64,000 bases of DNA, taken from Roridomyces roridus (taxonomy: Eukaryota; Basidiomycota; Agaricomycetes; Agaricales; Mycenaceae). The DNA lies in contig JARKIF010000040.1 in NCBI GenBank assembly GCA_029378245.1, positions 372,001 to 436,000 of the forward strand, read 5' to 3'. Numbering within the stretch: the first letter of the stretch is position 1; each line of letters begins with the position of its first letter. The position numbers and the translations under genes were made by a program. The notes beneath the pieces are model-generated. The model saw nothing but the letters and a program-made list of their open reading frames with translations, did not search any database and was not told the origin of the DNA. Positions 22,801 through 32,789 of this stretch are shown piece after piece.

Positions 22801-23354
22801 TAGTGCTGGCCAGATACAAATACGATACGCAAAATCGTGTATCATATTATATCCATATCGTATTCATATTCACCGAGCGTATTCAAATATATTTTGATTA
22901 TATTCAGATATGCTACTGCGTCCAAAAATCATTCAGTGTCGGGCTTGAAATCACCTTGAAACATGTTCAATTCAATGTTCCTGCAGTCCTTCAGCATCCC
23001 AGATGCATTAGGGTGCCAGAAGTGGTTCAATCCTGCCATTGCTGAAAGCTTGGGCTCCAGATCACATCATTTTGATTGATATAGATGAGGTAATCCGACT
23101 TACCAGTGGCTGATGCAACATTCCAATGGGCACTCAGGGGTATAAGATGCATTCTAATGTCTTCGACTGCACTCTGAGTCACTTTGATTACCCCCACTGA
23201 GGCTGAACTGGCTGATTTGGGGCTCTTTTCATGTATTTGAATATATTTGAATATATCTGAATACAGGCTCGATACAAGGTCTGCATATCATATTCATATT
23301 CAACTGAATATATTCAAAATATATTATCACGTATCGTATTTTTGGCCAGCACTA
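22801..23354. mobile_element. hAT-like MITE with 8-bp target duplication
   Basis: 554 bp. The ends are inverted repeats starting TAGTGCTGGCCA, and CTCTTACC is duplicated exactly at 22793-22800 and 23355-23362. An 8-bp duplication with a TAG-type end fits the hAT superfamily. The interior is AT-rich with many ATATTCA-like repeats and has no transposase. It ends 55 bp upstream of the ATG of the next F-box gene. Confidence 0.9.
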
Positions 23355-23409
23355 CTCTTACCACCACGTCGCAGTGAGTTTTCCATGCCGAAGCTCTAGT
23401 TTCCAAGTC

Positions 23410-24576
23410 ATGAACACCCCCCTGGGTATCCCGGAACTCATCGACCAAATAGTCGGATCCGTGGCCACAACTTACGACCTCCACGCATGTGCGCTAATCG
23501 GCCGCAATTGGGTTCATCCAGCCCAGTCACGTATCTTTTCCCGCATCTCAGCTGCCGCAGGCATCACTCAGCACGGCCGACGCTCGCTGATCCGCATTCT
23601 GGCCGTCTTTCGCCAATCACCCCATCTTGCGACCTTCGTCGATACGCTCTCCGTGTCTTTCCTCGGCGGCGCTGTCTCTCTACGGATAATCGACGACCTC
23701 AGCTTTTGCCGATTCACGTCTCTACGTGATCTCTCGCTGGAGCTTCTCTCCACGCTCCCCGCTGAGTTGCTGCGTCCAGTCAAAACCTTGCTCGGCATAC
23801 CGTCACTAACAGCTGTGACGCTCAGCTTCCAGTTCGAGACCCTAGACGACCTTGTATATGTATGGAGGACTTCTTCGCGAGGGATTCGCCGGGTTCAGTT
23901 CATCAAGGCTGACTCCGTCAAACCTGGAGGAAACTCGCTGGAAACCTCGGGTCTTAACACCCGTATTGTACAACCTGATGTCTTCCGAGGCATGGATTGG
24001 TGGCTGGACGATCCCCGATCTCCTTTCGACCTTTCGAGATTAAGAGCATTCTGGTGCACTCGTATAACGGCAACCAATACCCCGCCTCGGTATCTATTGA
24101 CTGCCGCGCGGAACGCTATTGAACTAGTCTGTGCTGAAGTGTGTTTCCCCCAATTCATTCCGCTCGCTGTACTTACCGGTACATCCCAGACTTCATTCTA
24201 CCCCATGAATCTCTCCATCTTCGAACGAGTCACCCAACTCGAAATTAGAACTCGAACCTGGGCCGAGTTTTCTGTGACTATCGACACTATTAACACCCTC
24301 ACTCCTCATGCCCGAGCGCAGATCCGCGCATTCCGTCTTCGACTTTTTCGCATTGAGGTTCCCATGGCGGAAGTGGGACGGTCGATAGCTGAAGTCCTCG
24401 TGACGCTCCCGAATCTGCGGGTCATCGTCATTGTGGGCATCACTCCGACTCCGACGCTGGTGCAGAGTGTGGAGGAGTGTTTCCCATTTCTGGACCCGAA
24501 AGTCTTGCTGCGATGGCGTGTGTGGAGGTTCTTTTTCTCATTTGTGCCAACGGCTGAAGGACGTGACAGATTTTGA
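23410..24576 (+). CDS. F-box-like protein, single exon
   Basis: 388 residues from the ATG at 23410. The N-terminus MNTPLGIPELIDQIVGSVA, followed by DLHACALIGRNWVHPAQSRIF, is the degenerate F-box typical of mushroom families (L-x-E-L-I-x-x-I, then C-A-L-I/V). The rest is a leucine-rich region with FTSLRDLSLELL, TLLGIPSLTAVTLSF and LRVIVIVG. Probable SCF substrate adaptor. Start choice: the first in-frame ATG gives the F-box at the extreme N-terminus, as in relatives. A hAT-like MITE abuts its upstream region, so its promoter may be altered. Confidence 0.75.
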   Translation: MNTPLGIPELIDQIVGSVATTYDLHACALIGRNWVHPAQSRIFSRISAAAGITQHGRRSLIRILAVFRQSPHLATFVDTLSVSFLGGAVSLRIIDDLSFCRFTSLRDLSLELLSTLPAELLRPVKTLLGIPSLTAVTLSFQFETLDDLVYVWRTSSRGIRRVQFIKADSVKPGGNSLETSGLNTRIVQPDVFRGMDWWLDDPRSPFDLSRLRAFWCTRITATNTPPRYLLTAARNAIELVCAEVCFPQFIPLAVLTGTSQTSFYPMNLSIFERVTQLEIRTRTWAEFSVTIDTINTLTPHARAQIRAFRLRLFRIEVPMAEVGRSIAEVLVTLPNLRVIVIVGITPTPTLVQSVEECFPFLDPKVLLRWRVWRFFFSFVPTAEGRDRF

Positions 24577-26100
24577 TCCTCGGACGGCGCCGGCGTGGTA
24601 CTCTCGGATCGCTGTGGCGTGACTCAGATTTGGAACCGACTTTGAGGCCATTGGCAGTTTACTTGCAACTTTTGGGGCCGGTGGCACATGTCTGCATGTG
24701 TTGAATTTCGTGTACTGCGGAATTGACGCTCATTCGAGTCGAGCCAGTCATCTGGGGATGTGGTTCTGTGTTTTTTGAAATTGATCCGCTTTTGTACGTC
24801 CCACCATCCAAGCATTGCACTCGGACAAAAATTCAAGACCAGGAAGCTGTCGGACCACACCCAGATCGTCTATATCGCGTCTGCACCGAGCGCACCTCGT
24901 CTCCTGTCCCTTTCAGAGCTTGATTTTGTTGGGAATTTGGGTTTCTGGCATGACATGCTTCGCCACCCTCGAGAACCTTCTGGAATATTCCCTTTTGCTG
25001 ACTGATACAGTTTCTTAGATTTTTGTAGAACATTCTAGTTACATTGTAAAGTAGTATATAAGCCTGCTGAAATGTAGGCGTTGGGCATCCGTTTGCCCTA
25101 ACGCATCTTACCTTAACTGGCTTGCGATTGCAAAGTTGGAATCAGTTCGACACGGATCAACACGCTGACGGCGTAAATCCCAACAGATTTGTTCACAGAG
25201 TTGCTTTGACTACAGCCTCACGCCAATCCCATCCCACGACTCTATCGCGGCGAGATAGATGCCCGTCCAGAGCGCTCAGTTTCGTATGCATTACCCACGT
25301 CTCTGAATAGATTCGTCTTGGCCACCCTCGTTTCATTCTTAGAATGTCACCGTCGCAATTCGAGTAACCCTGGTCGCGACGAGCAGAGGTCAACTGGGCT
25401 GAGATGACACAGTTTTCCGACCCAAGCGTGGTCGGCGGGCCTTGACAATGTTTGAACTTTGGCCAACGGCTTTCCAAGTATGCGTCGATCCGAAGCTCGA
25501 TTTACATGGTTAGTGTAAATCCTCCGGTATTTCCGCGAAGTCCTTGAGCTCACTTGCATTCCTCGGAAGGACCAGACTAACTGTTGTCTCACTGGGGAAC
25601 CTTGAACTGCCGGTACGTTCGTGTCCACGGCTTGTTGACAGGACTGAGAATCTACCTTGGTGCGCCGGTCGTATCACAAATGTCCTACGTAGCGGTGAGC
25701 GCTGATGGCTGGGTAATCGGCACAGCGGTGAGTTTTAGAACTTGATTGAATCGCTTCTTGGTTCTTACAGTTCCACGTCGGATCTACATGTCACATACAC
25801 GCTGTCGCGCGCGCACCGATATATGCCATATGGGGGAGTACTAGCACCGCGACGCTTCAAAGCTTCAATACTGACCGAGAAGGAGAGACATGGGTGGGCT
25901 GTTTGTCTCGGCGCACAAGCAGTTTCACAAGAATTGCGCATCGGTGTCTTCGTTTTCCATCTCGGAGTTTCCCAGTGGTTTCTATTCGTGGGGCTCATCA
26001 CTTCAGGTTCCTGGGACTTCGTCCACATCCCCGTTCTCCGAGTCCAACTCAATTTGGCAGCTGGAAACGAACAGTTTGCAAATATACTTTCTAATGTTGA
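24577..26100. other. Intergenic, no gene recognised
   Basis: About 1.5 kb without a supported gene. Open frames here lack domains or splice support. Confidence 0.4.
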
Positions 26101-26640
26101 TCAACTTCTGTCACTGCATTCCGCCGGGGTGTAGGCACAGGGTTTGCCTATGGGGATAGGCACAGGTAGGCAAAATTACCTGTTTTTCACGTTAATCTCG
26201 CCTCTGTGGGGTTGAAAGAGCTTGTGAACTTGTTCTGGAGGTCCGCCAACCACTCGAATGCATCCAGGGTTCGGTTGAATTGAGTTTACAGCAAGCTAAT
26301 CTCACGGCTGTCAATTTCGGCTCTGCCATCAGATTTAAGGCTCACCGGCACCACCGGCGCGATTTATGCGATTTATTTTGAACTCTCGGCTATAGGTGAG
26401 CATGGCAACCAACAGGGGACACAGTTGTCCGTCCCAGAGCTACGAGAAAGGCAGTGAGACCAGAAAAGGGGGGTCATGTAGGCACAGCGTAGGCAGAGGG
26501 TAGGCTCAGCCAGGCAGAGTTTTGATTTTCTCGCCTAGGCACAGCCAAAATTGATGTGCCTAGCGGGGTAGGCACATGTCGGCACAGCTAGAAATAGCTC
26601 TGCCTACACGGTCGCGGAATGCAGTGTGTGACGAATTTGA
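26101..26640. mobile_element. Inverted-repeat element with GTAGGCACAG motif arrays
   Basis: Imperfect inverted ends: TGCATTCCGC at 26115-26124 faces its complement at 26614-26623, and GTAGGCA follows on both sides (26131, and complement near 26607). Several copies of GTAGGCACAG-like motifs occur in both orientations inside each end, as in the subterminal repeats of hAT-type elements. No clean target duplication was found and the exact ends are uncertain. Confidence 0.45.
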
Positions 26641-26693
26641 CCGCGCAGGGCAATATCGGAAAAACGGCGCAGACCTTCTTGATCGCATTTTTA

Positions 26694-27759
26694 CAGCAGT
26701 TCCTGTAAATAATGTCAATCACCATTTTTTTTTTCGCGTCTTCCCAAAATGGAAATTTTGTGTAACTCCCCTTTGTCTCGTGTCTCCTGCCCTCGCAAGG
26801 CTCGCGGTACTCAAAAGGAGGTCATTTCAAGTGAATATGAGTTATATAGAGTAGATTCAATGCGTATGAAAGAGTCATCTACAGTGGAATTATCGTGCAA
26901 AGATCGGCCGCCCTCGCGTCCCCGACTACTCCCCTGCAAGTCCACTCCCGCAATCCCTGCAGCGTTGGGCTCTCACAAGCGCTGAGCAGGAACCCTGAAA
27001 GGACGACGCCACCGGCCACTGCACAAAAGACATCGTCACATGGGTCGAAGTGAGGCAGTGAGGGACGAAGGAGTCGGAAGGTGAGGTGCAGGCCAAGCAA
27101 ACCCCGCCTTGCGCTCGCCTCTCGCAGCGTGGCCCGCGGGTTGCAGGATGGTAACGCGCCCGGCGGCAGGAGGCAGGGCGTCAGGGATGCTGAGAATCCC
27201 AGGTCCGTGCGCACGCAAGACTGCGCGCCAGCCTGCTGTCCGATGTCGTCTGATTCGTCGAAGCCCGCCGAGCCTTGAGTATGCATAGTATCATAGTATG
27301 GAGTAGTCCGTGGTTGAGAGCGGCACGGGCTTGTGCAGAATGGGAATGGCCGATAGGACATTGAGCTGCGGCCGAGGACCAGGCGCGTAGGATACACACC
27401 TGACGGTCAATGCTCGATTCGACACGATCCCTGGATAATTTCCATCTCCCGTTGTCCTACGGCTTCTCTGGGTCTTCACATAGTCTTGGATGAGGCCGAT
27501 GGTGGGTGTGGGGCCAGGATACCGGTGCGAAAGCGAGGTACGATTACGGTGTAATTGAGGCCCGTGGCACCCGTCTCAGCGGTAGAACGGCGGCGACATG
27601 CCTCTAAGACACCCGAAGGCCTCACAGAGGCTCCTGTGCGCCGATTTGAGTGGTGGGAGACAGAGAAGACTCGAGACGACAAGCAAGAAGGCTAAATTGC
27701 CTTTTTTGGTAACACGCGAAAAAAAAAATGGTGATTGACATTATTTGCAGGAACTGCTG
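26694..27759. mobile_element. TA-flanked TIR element (Tc1/mariner-like, non-autonomous)
   Basis: 46-bp inverted repeats at 26694-26739 and 27714-27759 with one mismatch. They start CAGCAGTTCCTG and include a run of ten T. TA flanks both ends (26692-26693 and 27760-27761). The roughly 970-bp interior is GC-rich, unlike the ends, and has no transposase motif. It may be captured host sequence. It ends 70 bp before the ATG of the zinc-cluster gene. Confidence 0.8.
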
Positions 27760-27831
27760 TAATTCATACGCGCGTATGTATAAAGCAATACCCAATGCAT
27801 AGGTCTCGCCCTCTACACCGTTCCTCACATC

Positions 27832-28465
27832 ATGCCGTGCCATCGTACTCCAAGACCGGCCGTGAATCAACGGGGATACATTGCCTGTACCCACTGTCGA
27901 CGACGCAAAGTGAAGGTCAGTCATTCATTCACTAGATTTGGTTGGAATCAAGCTCATTGAATCCAAGTGTATCGCTCCGGAGCCCGATAGCCCCTGCGAG
28001 GAGTGCACCAAACGCAACTGGCAGTGTGAATACCTCACTAGGGAACAGGAGCGGCTCGGACAGGACCGGTCCATATGCATGGCGATAGTCTCGGGCGAGG
28101 AAATCCACCTCACGGAACCTCGGTTGGCTGGCCCGGATGGCATTTACGTCTTGCCGCAGCTAAAGCCAAATTGTCCATCGGATCGAGCTTCCCAGGCGTC
28201 GATCAGGTTCCACCGACCTTCATCCCTGCCCAATATCCTAATGGACGGACATTCGACTCCCGAGTCTTGTCCGCAGGTCTTTGATTTGGGGTTGGATTAT
28301 TCGACCCCGCCTCTGTGTCCGCCATCGCTCTATCCGCTGGACGAGAAGTCGGTCCTTTCCCGCACCAAGATGTCAATGCTGAGCCTTGACTCTCTAGCCG
28401 CAGACCTTGCGCTGGCTGGTCATACACACATCCCCCAATCCAACAAGATTTGTGGGACTATTTGA
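27832..28465 (+). CDS. Zn(II)2Cys6 zinc-cluster protein, short
   Basis: Fungal-type DNA-binding protein of the Gal4 class. Exon 1 (27832-27915) ends inside the cluster: CTHCRRRKVK. After a 52-bp intron (27916-27967) exon 2 continues CIAPEPDSPCEECTKRNWQC, giving the full C-x2-C-x6-C...C-x2-C-x6-C pattern. The total is 193 residues, far shorter than usual regulators, with no fungal transcription-factor middle domain. After the stop, the +1 frame from about 28432 stays open to 28558 and reads like protein (DLWDYLNMECGWSAPGWESL), so the C-terminus may have been truncated by a frameshift or use an unseen splice form. Confidence 0.8.
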
Positions 28466-28806
28466 ACATGGAATGCGGTTGGAGTGCTCCAGGTTGGGAG
28501 AGTCTTATTTTACCACTTCTGCCAATGTATGACAGCAGTATACGTACCGAGAGCTAATGAAACGAACCCAAAGAGTGTGACCAGCAAGGTTACTCCGAGT
28601 CGAGCCGAACGAGCTTGAAAATAATCCATAATCCTTGATTGATTCAACTTGGCGATGATGCCGAAGTTCAAACACGCCCACATGATAGATAAACTACATC
28701 CTATGATGTCATCCGCTCGTCATGTCGCTCCACGCTCCAGCCAAGCCAGCGTATAAGGGCAAACAATGGGGGTCTTTCAATCGACCAAACTACCTCACAT
28801 CCGACA
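28466..28806. other. Intergenic with TATA-like box
   Basis: Holds a T-arm-like motif near 28593-28611 and GTATAAGGGC at 28751, which reads as a TATA box about 55 bp before the CsbD start. Confidence 0.4.
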
Positions 28807-29218
28807 ATGTCTTCTACTTCGAGCCCCGCCCTCTTCTAAATTCTCAGTGCCACGAGTTTCTGACTTGAATGGTATAGCAAGACCACCGGCCAGTACCACT
28901 CCACAAAGGGTACCGCCGTTGAAACCATCGGCAACCTCACTGGCCTCCAATCCTGGCAAACAAGCGGCAAGGAGGAGCATGCACAGGGCGAAGCTGAATA
29001 CAAGGTACATAGCCTTGCCCCGTTTTGAACTTCCCTTGACCCATGTTTTCTCTTTTCAGGCCGCCCAAGCTCAAGGCTACGTCGAAGGTACCGCCGACCG
29101 CGTTGGCGGCAAGAAGGACAGCGTCCTTGGCGCTGTCACCGGCGACAAATCACAACAGGCGCAGGGCAACCTCCGACATGCTAAGGGCGAGGCGCAGCAG
29201 GAAGTCAACAAGCCGTGA
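28807..29218 (+). CDS. CsbD-like stress protein
   Basis: Small hydrophilic protein of the CsbD family (general stress, biochemical role unknown). Exons 28878-29004 and 29060-29218 are clear: [38 protein letters not shown] and [20 protein letters not shown], ending QQEVNKP. The expected start is MSSTS at 28807, giving 100 residues when bases 28807-28823 are joined to 28878. That junction has no GT or GC donor (the intron would begin CCCC). An alternative first exon, 28722-28750, with a canonical GTATAA donor, also keeps frame (104 residues, MSLHAPAKPA) but uses what looks like the TATA box. Confidence 0.75.
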
Positions 29219-29669
29219 TACTTTACTCCGCCTTACTCCGCCGCCGGCCACCATTTGTATCGAATAGATTTGCACCAGTAATCCAGTAATGTAGAGTCAC
29301 ACTGAACACCCATCTGTACCACTCTTGAACGCTGGCGATCGACGTCGATGTCCTGCGTCGATGACACATGAGCTGCATGAGCCGGGCTCCTCGTCGGATA
29401 TCGTCGGTGGCCACACCTCTGGCATCTGTGAATCTTCTAAGTACCTTGTTTTGATCCTGGCCTCCCGCTATGATCCCGAACGCCACTGTACCACAATGAA
29501 TATCCCTATTGCTTTGACCCGCGGTTTAAGCGCTTTGATCGAGATCACGGCGTGTTTACCACGCACTGTGCCGGCCGAGTGGCACCAAAGCGCCCGTCAC
29601 ACTGACTCACCCTATAAAAGCACGCTCGCCTTGAGGTGCACAGCACCCACAAACCTCCACTCACCCACC
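29219..29669. promoter_or_regulatory. Intergenic and promoter of the PPxY gene
   Basis: CCTATAAAAG at 29611-29620 is a clear TATA box about 50 bp before the ATG at 29670. Nothing else is recognised. Confidence 0.6.
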
Positions 29670-30557
29670 ATGACCGCAAACGCAAGCTCGTCGAGCCTCC
29701 TCCTCGTCATGGGAAATGATCCTTTGGCACCACAATTGTCGATCAACGTCATTGTTTCCCAACACAACGGTGGGATTCAACTCGATGTCCGGTGAGTGAA
29801 GAACAAAAGGCTTGGCTCTGATTGTCTTATCAATATCTCAGGCCTGTGAACGGAGCAAGTGCTGCGAACCATTTCCCCGCCAACTCCGCCACAAATGCCA
29901 CCGTCGCTGGCGGACACATAGCGAGGTACGTACAGACTCCTCTGAAGAGGGATCGTGCTCAAGTTGCTGTCCAGCTCAGCCACGGCTCACAACGCATTGC
30001 AATCCGCGCTACCTCCGGCCTACACAGCCAACCCACCCGGAGCTCCTCCTGCCTACAGCCCCGCTAACGTGAACACCATTCAACCTACAACGGTCGTTCA
30101 GGCTAGCAGTGGCGTCCACCCCCTAGCTGCCAATTCAAACTCACATTCAAATCCAAATTTACACACCGTCGCTATCCAGCTAGCTCCACAGCTCCCGGGG
30201 ACGGGGCTTACAGTTAATCTGAACGTAAACCTCAACGTCCATCCTTCTCCAACGCAACCGCAGATTAACACCGTACCAACGCTCCTACCTCTCATCCCCA
30301 TCCCAACGATCCCTCCTCCGCCGATAACGCGCACACTTCGCACAGCGCGCCCCGAACGCCGACGTCGGCTTCATCCCATCAACGTTCCACAATGCCCACC
30401 TCCAGAGAGCGAAGTCGGATTCTTCGCTGCGTTGCTTGACTTCGTGAATCCTCTGCAGGGATCGGCGGGGGCTGGGTCAAAGCGGTTGGCTGAGGACTAC
30501 GGTGATGATGCTGAGGAGAGTGTATCGGGGAGGAATGTGAAGCGGAGGAGGCTGTGA
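29670..30557 (+). CDS. PPxY-motif protein of unknown function
   Basis: Three exons (29670-29791, 29842-29925, 29975-30557) give 262 residues starting MTANASSSSLLLVMG. Exon 3 contains two PPAY motifs close together (ALPPAYTANPPGAPPAYSP), then an Asn/Val/Pro-rich region (NLNVNLNVH), a basic patch RPERRRRLH, and ends with GRNVKRRRL, a likely nuclear signal. PPxY motifs bind WW domains, for example in Rsp5/Nedd4-type ubiquitin ligases, so a role as an adaptor or substrate is possible. No family is recognised. The acceptor at 29974 was chosen because it alone keeps the PPAY frame. Confidence 0.65.
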
Positions 30558-31030
30558 TTCGAAGTGTTTGATCGCGTTGTCCAGTCGACGATGCAAATTC
30601 GATGAACGTGCTGGGTGAAGAATTTGGAATTCAAGGACTGTTACGAATGATTCTTGCCGCATTTAACTTGTATTAATTTCTTCCTTTTATGCGAGACAAA
30701 TACATCGAGAACGAGTGGAATACCTCGGAGAACGGCTTTCAGTCCAAGTTGAAGTCTTGAAACCCCAATGTCGGCGTGTAACCCGTTCAACTCGGGCTCC
30801 CATAGTGAGAAGGATTTGACTCTTGAGTGATTTTTTATTCCAATGCAGTCGGCAGCAAGTAGGCACTGGTTCTGAATCTGAGAATCGAAATCAGCATTGA
30901 GACGCAGTGTGCTCAAGACGCCACGGCACCTTGTCAGTTTGATGGATTGATTCGAGCTCAACTGCAACATCAACGTTGATGCGAGCTGTTTGGAAATTCA
31001 TGCAAAACAACTTCTACTTCAAGCATAGAC
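30558..31030. other. Intergenic, convergent 3' ends
   Basis: Lies between the ends of the PPxY gene (+) and the ankyrin gene (-). No gene or repeat recognised. Confidence 0.5.
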
Positions 31031-32789
31031 CTACCCTATTGGTGTGCCCTCCTGCTCAAGCAAGACAAAGATCTCACGATGGCCAGCATTCAACGCCGCC
31101 TCTCGTACGCTGGCTACAGAAATCAATTCCATTATTTCCGGAGTATGGAGACTCACCGGAATCTGCACCATGCTCCAGAAGTAGCCGTACCATCTGAGTG
31201 TTCCCGGCGTGCGCGGCGATACCGAGTGCCGTCTGTCGCTCGCCTTTGACAAATGAATCGATATTCCATGAAGGAATTGGTGAACTCACCCTGGATGTTG
31301 GGGTCTGCGCCGTGCGACAGAAGTAATCTGGCTATGGGCAGATCTCCGTGGGTAACTGCAGTGTGTAATGCCGTGAAGCCAGTGGCGTCTAAGCAGCACA
31401 TTCAATACGCAAACCGGAGAATGTGGTCTCATTCGACGTACCTTGAACATTCGGCTGCGCACCGTACACCAGTAACATGTGCACCAGCTCTGTATCTCTC
31501 AGATGCGATACAGCAAGATGCAGGGCCGTCAGATACGTCGAATCTACAGAAAATGTCACCCTTTGGACCGTCAACAAAATCAAAACGCACCTGAAACCCA
31601 TACGTTAACGTCCGCGCCCTTCATCACCAAATCCCTCACAACAACAGCCGCATCCGCCCGAGCCGACCTCACAACATTCGTCAACTGGGTCGTATAACCG
31701 CGCTTGGCCCCAAAGACTCGGAGATCGCGCAGTGGGAGGACGAGCAGCGTCACCGCAAGGACCTGTCCGAAGGACCACACGCCTTGGCCGGGAAGTTCGA
31801 AAGGTTCGTTGTATCGCAGCGTGAGCTCCACTATCCCGGCGAATGCGGTGGTAATTGCGAGGAGGAAGAGGAGGGCGGTGAATGTGGGGAGCAGGAAGGG
31901 GTTGGATCGGAGGGCGGAGAGAATCCGGACCAGTCGTTTCTGAGAGCCTTCAAGATGCAGACGCCATGTGTGCCCGTGGAATGCTCTGTATGACAAAGCT
32001 CCGCACAGGAAGAATGCCATCGGAATCATCAGATTGAGTCCTGGGACGACGAATATGGAGTATACGACCAGCGAGGCAATGCGGAGCGACTCAGAGCGGA
32101 GAGGAACTGGTACACCGAGAATGACGAGGGAGGTGTAGATCAAGGCACATTGATCCACTTCTTGTGGATTTCCGAAGACGCGGGGGTTGCTCCAGAGCCA
32201 AAGACCGACGGCGGACATCACAGAGAGGTGCAAAGAGCCGAGGATTGTGATTGTGGCGAAGCCGCTGAGTTGCACTCGGAAGATAGTTTGGAGGATTGAG
32301 CGTGGGTCGTCCACGGTAGAATCCTCCTTGCATTCATTTCCTGGTTCTAATTCAGAAATGGTCAAGGCGAGAAAAATATGAACACGTACTCTGTTTCTTG
32401 CCAAACCACCGCCTCTGGACCAAATCCTCCCAAACCAGCCCCGATCCGAACTGACTCCTCCTCTGCGCATAAAGCAGCAAATAAATAAACGTATTCGCAC
32501 TGCACATCCAGCTCAACGCGAGGATGATATTGGTATGAAAGATACTCAAACCCAGCTCCGTCTGGGCTTGGACTGCAGCCGAGATGAGCATCCCGAACGC
32601 AGTGATGAGCATAGTGTTGGATTGCGTCTCGACGGCTTCGAGCTCATACTCTGCGACCTGGCCTTCCCAGAGCGCGGATATGACGGGGATGAACCCAAGG
32701 AGGTTTTGAATGTATATCGCTGCGCGGACGCCGATCCCGGAGATATCTGGGTTGGAGGGGATGCACGGAGGTTGGGGAAGCGTAGTCAT
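31031..32789 (-). CDS. Multi-pass membrane protein with C-terminal ankyrin repeats
   Basis: Six exons (32789-32390, 32346-31591, 31543-31442, 31388-31290, 31243-31157, 31113-31031) give 508 residues. The N-terminal half has about eight hydrophobic segments, including AAIYIQNLLGFIPVISALW, ATITILGSLHLSVMSAVGLW and FLLPTFTALLFLLAITTAFAG. The C-terminal part holds about four ankyrin units, each near an exon boundary: LTALHLAVSHL, GFTALHTAVTHGDLPIARLL, QTALGIAAHAGNTQMVRLL and a partial last unit. The motif VAEYELEAVETQSNTMLIT is shared with a group of mushroom TM-ankyrin proteins of unknown role. Channel or sensor function is only a guess. Confidence 0.8.

Noticed and set aside
26879..27397. Minus-strand open frame of 172 codons inside the TIR element as a transposase
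   Set aside because: No D-D-E/D or helix-turn-helix motif is visible and the composition is unlike transposases.
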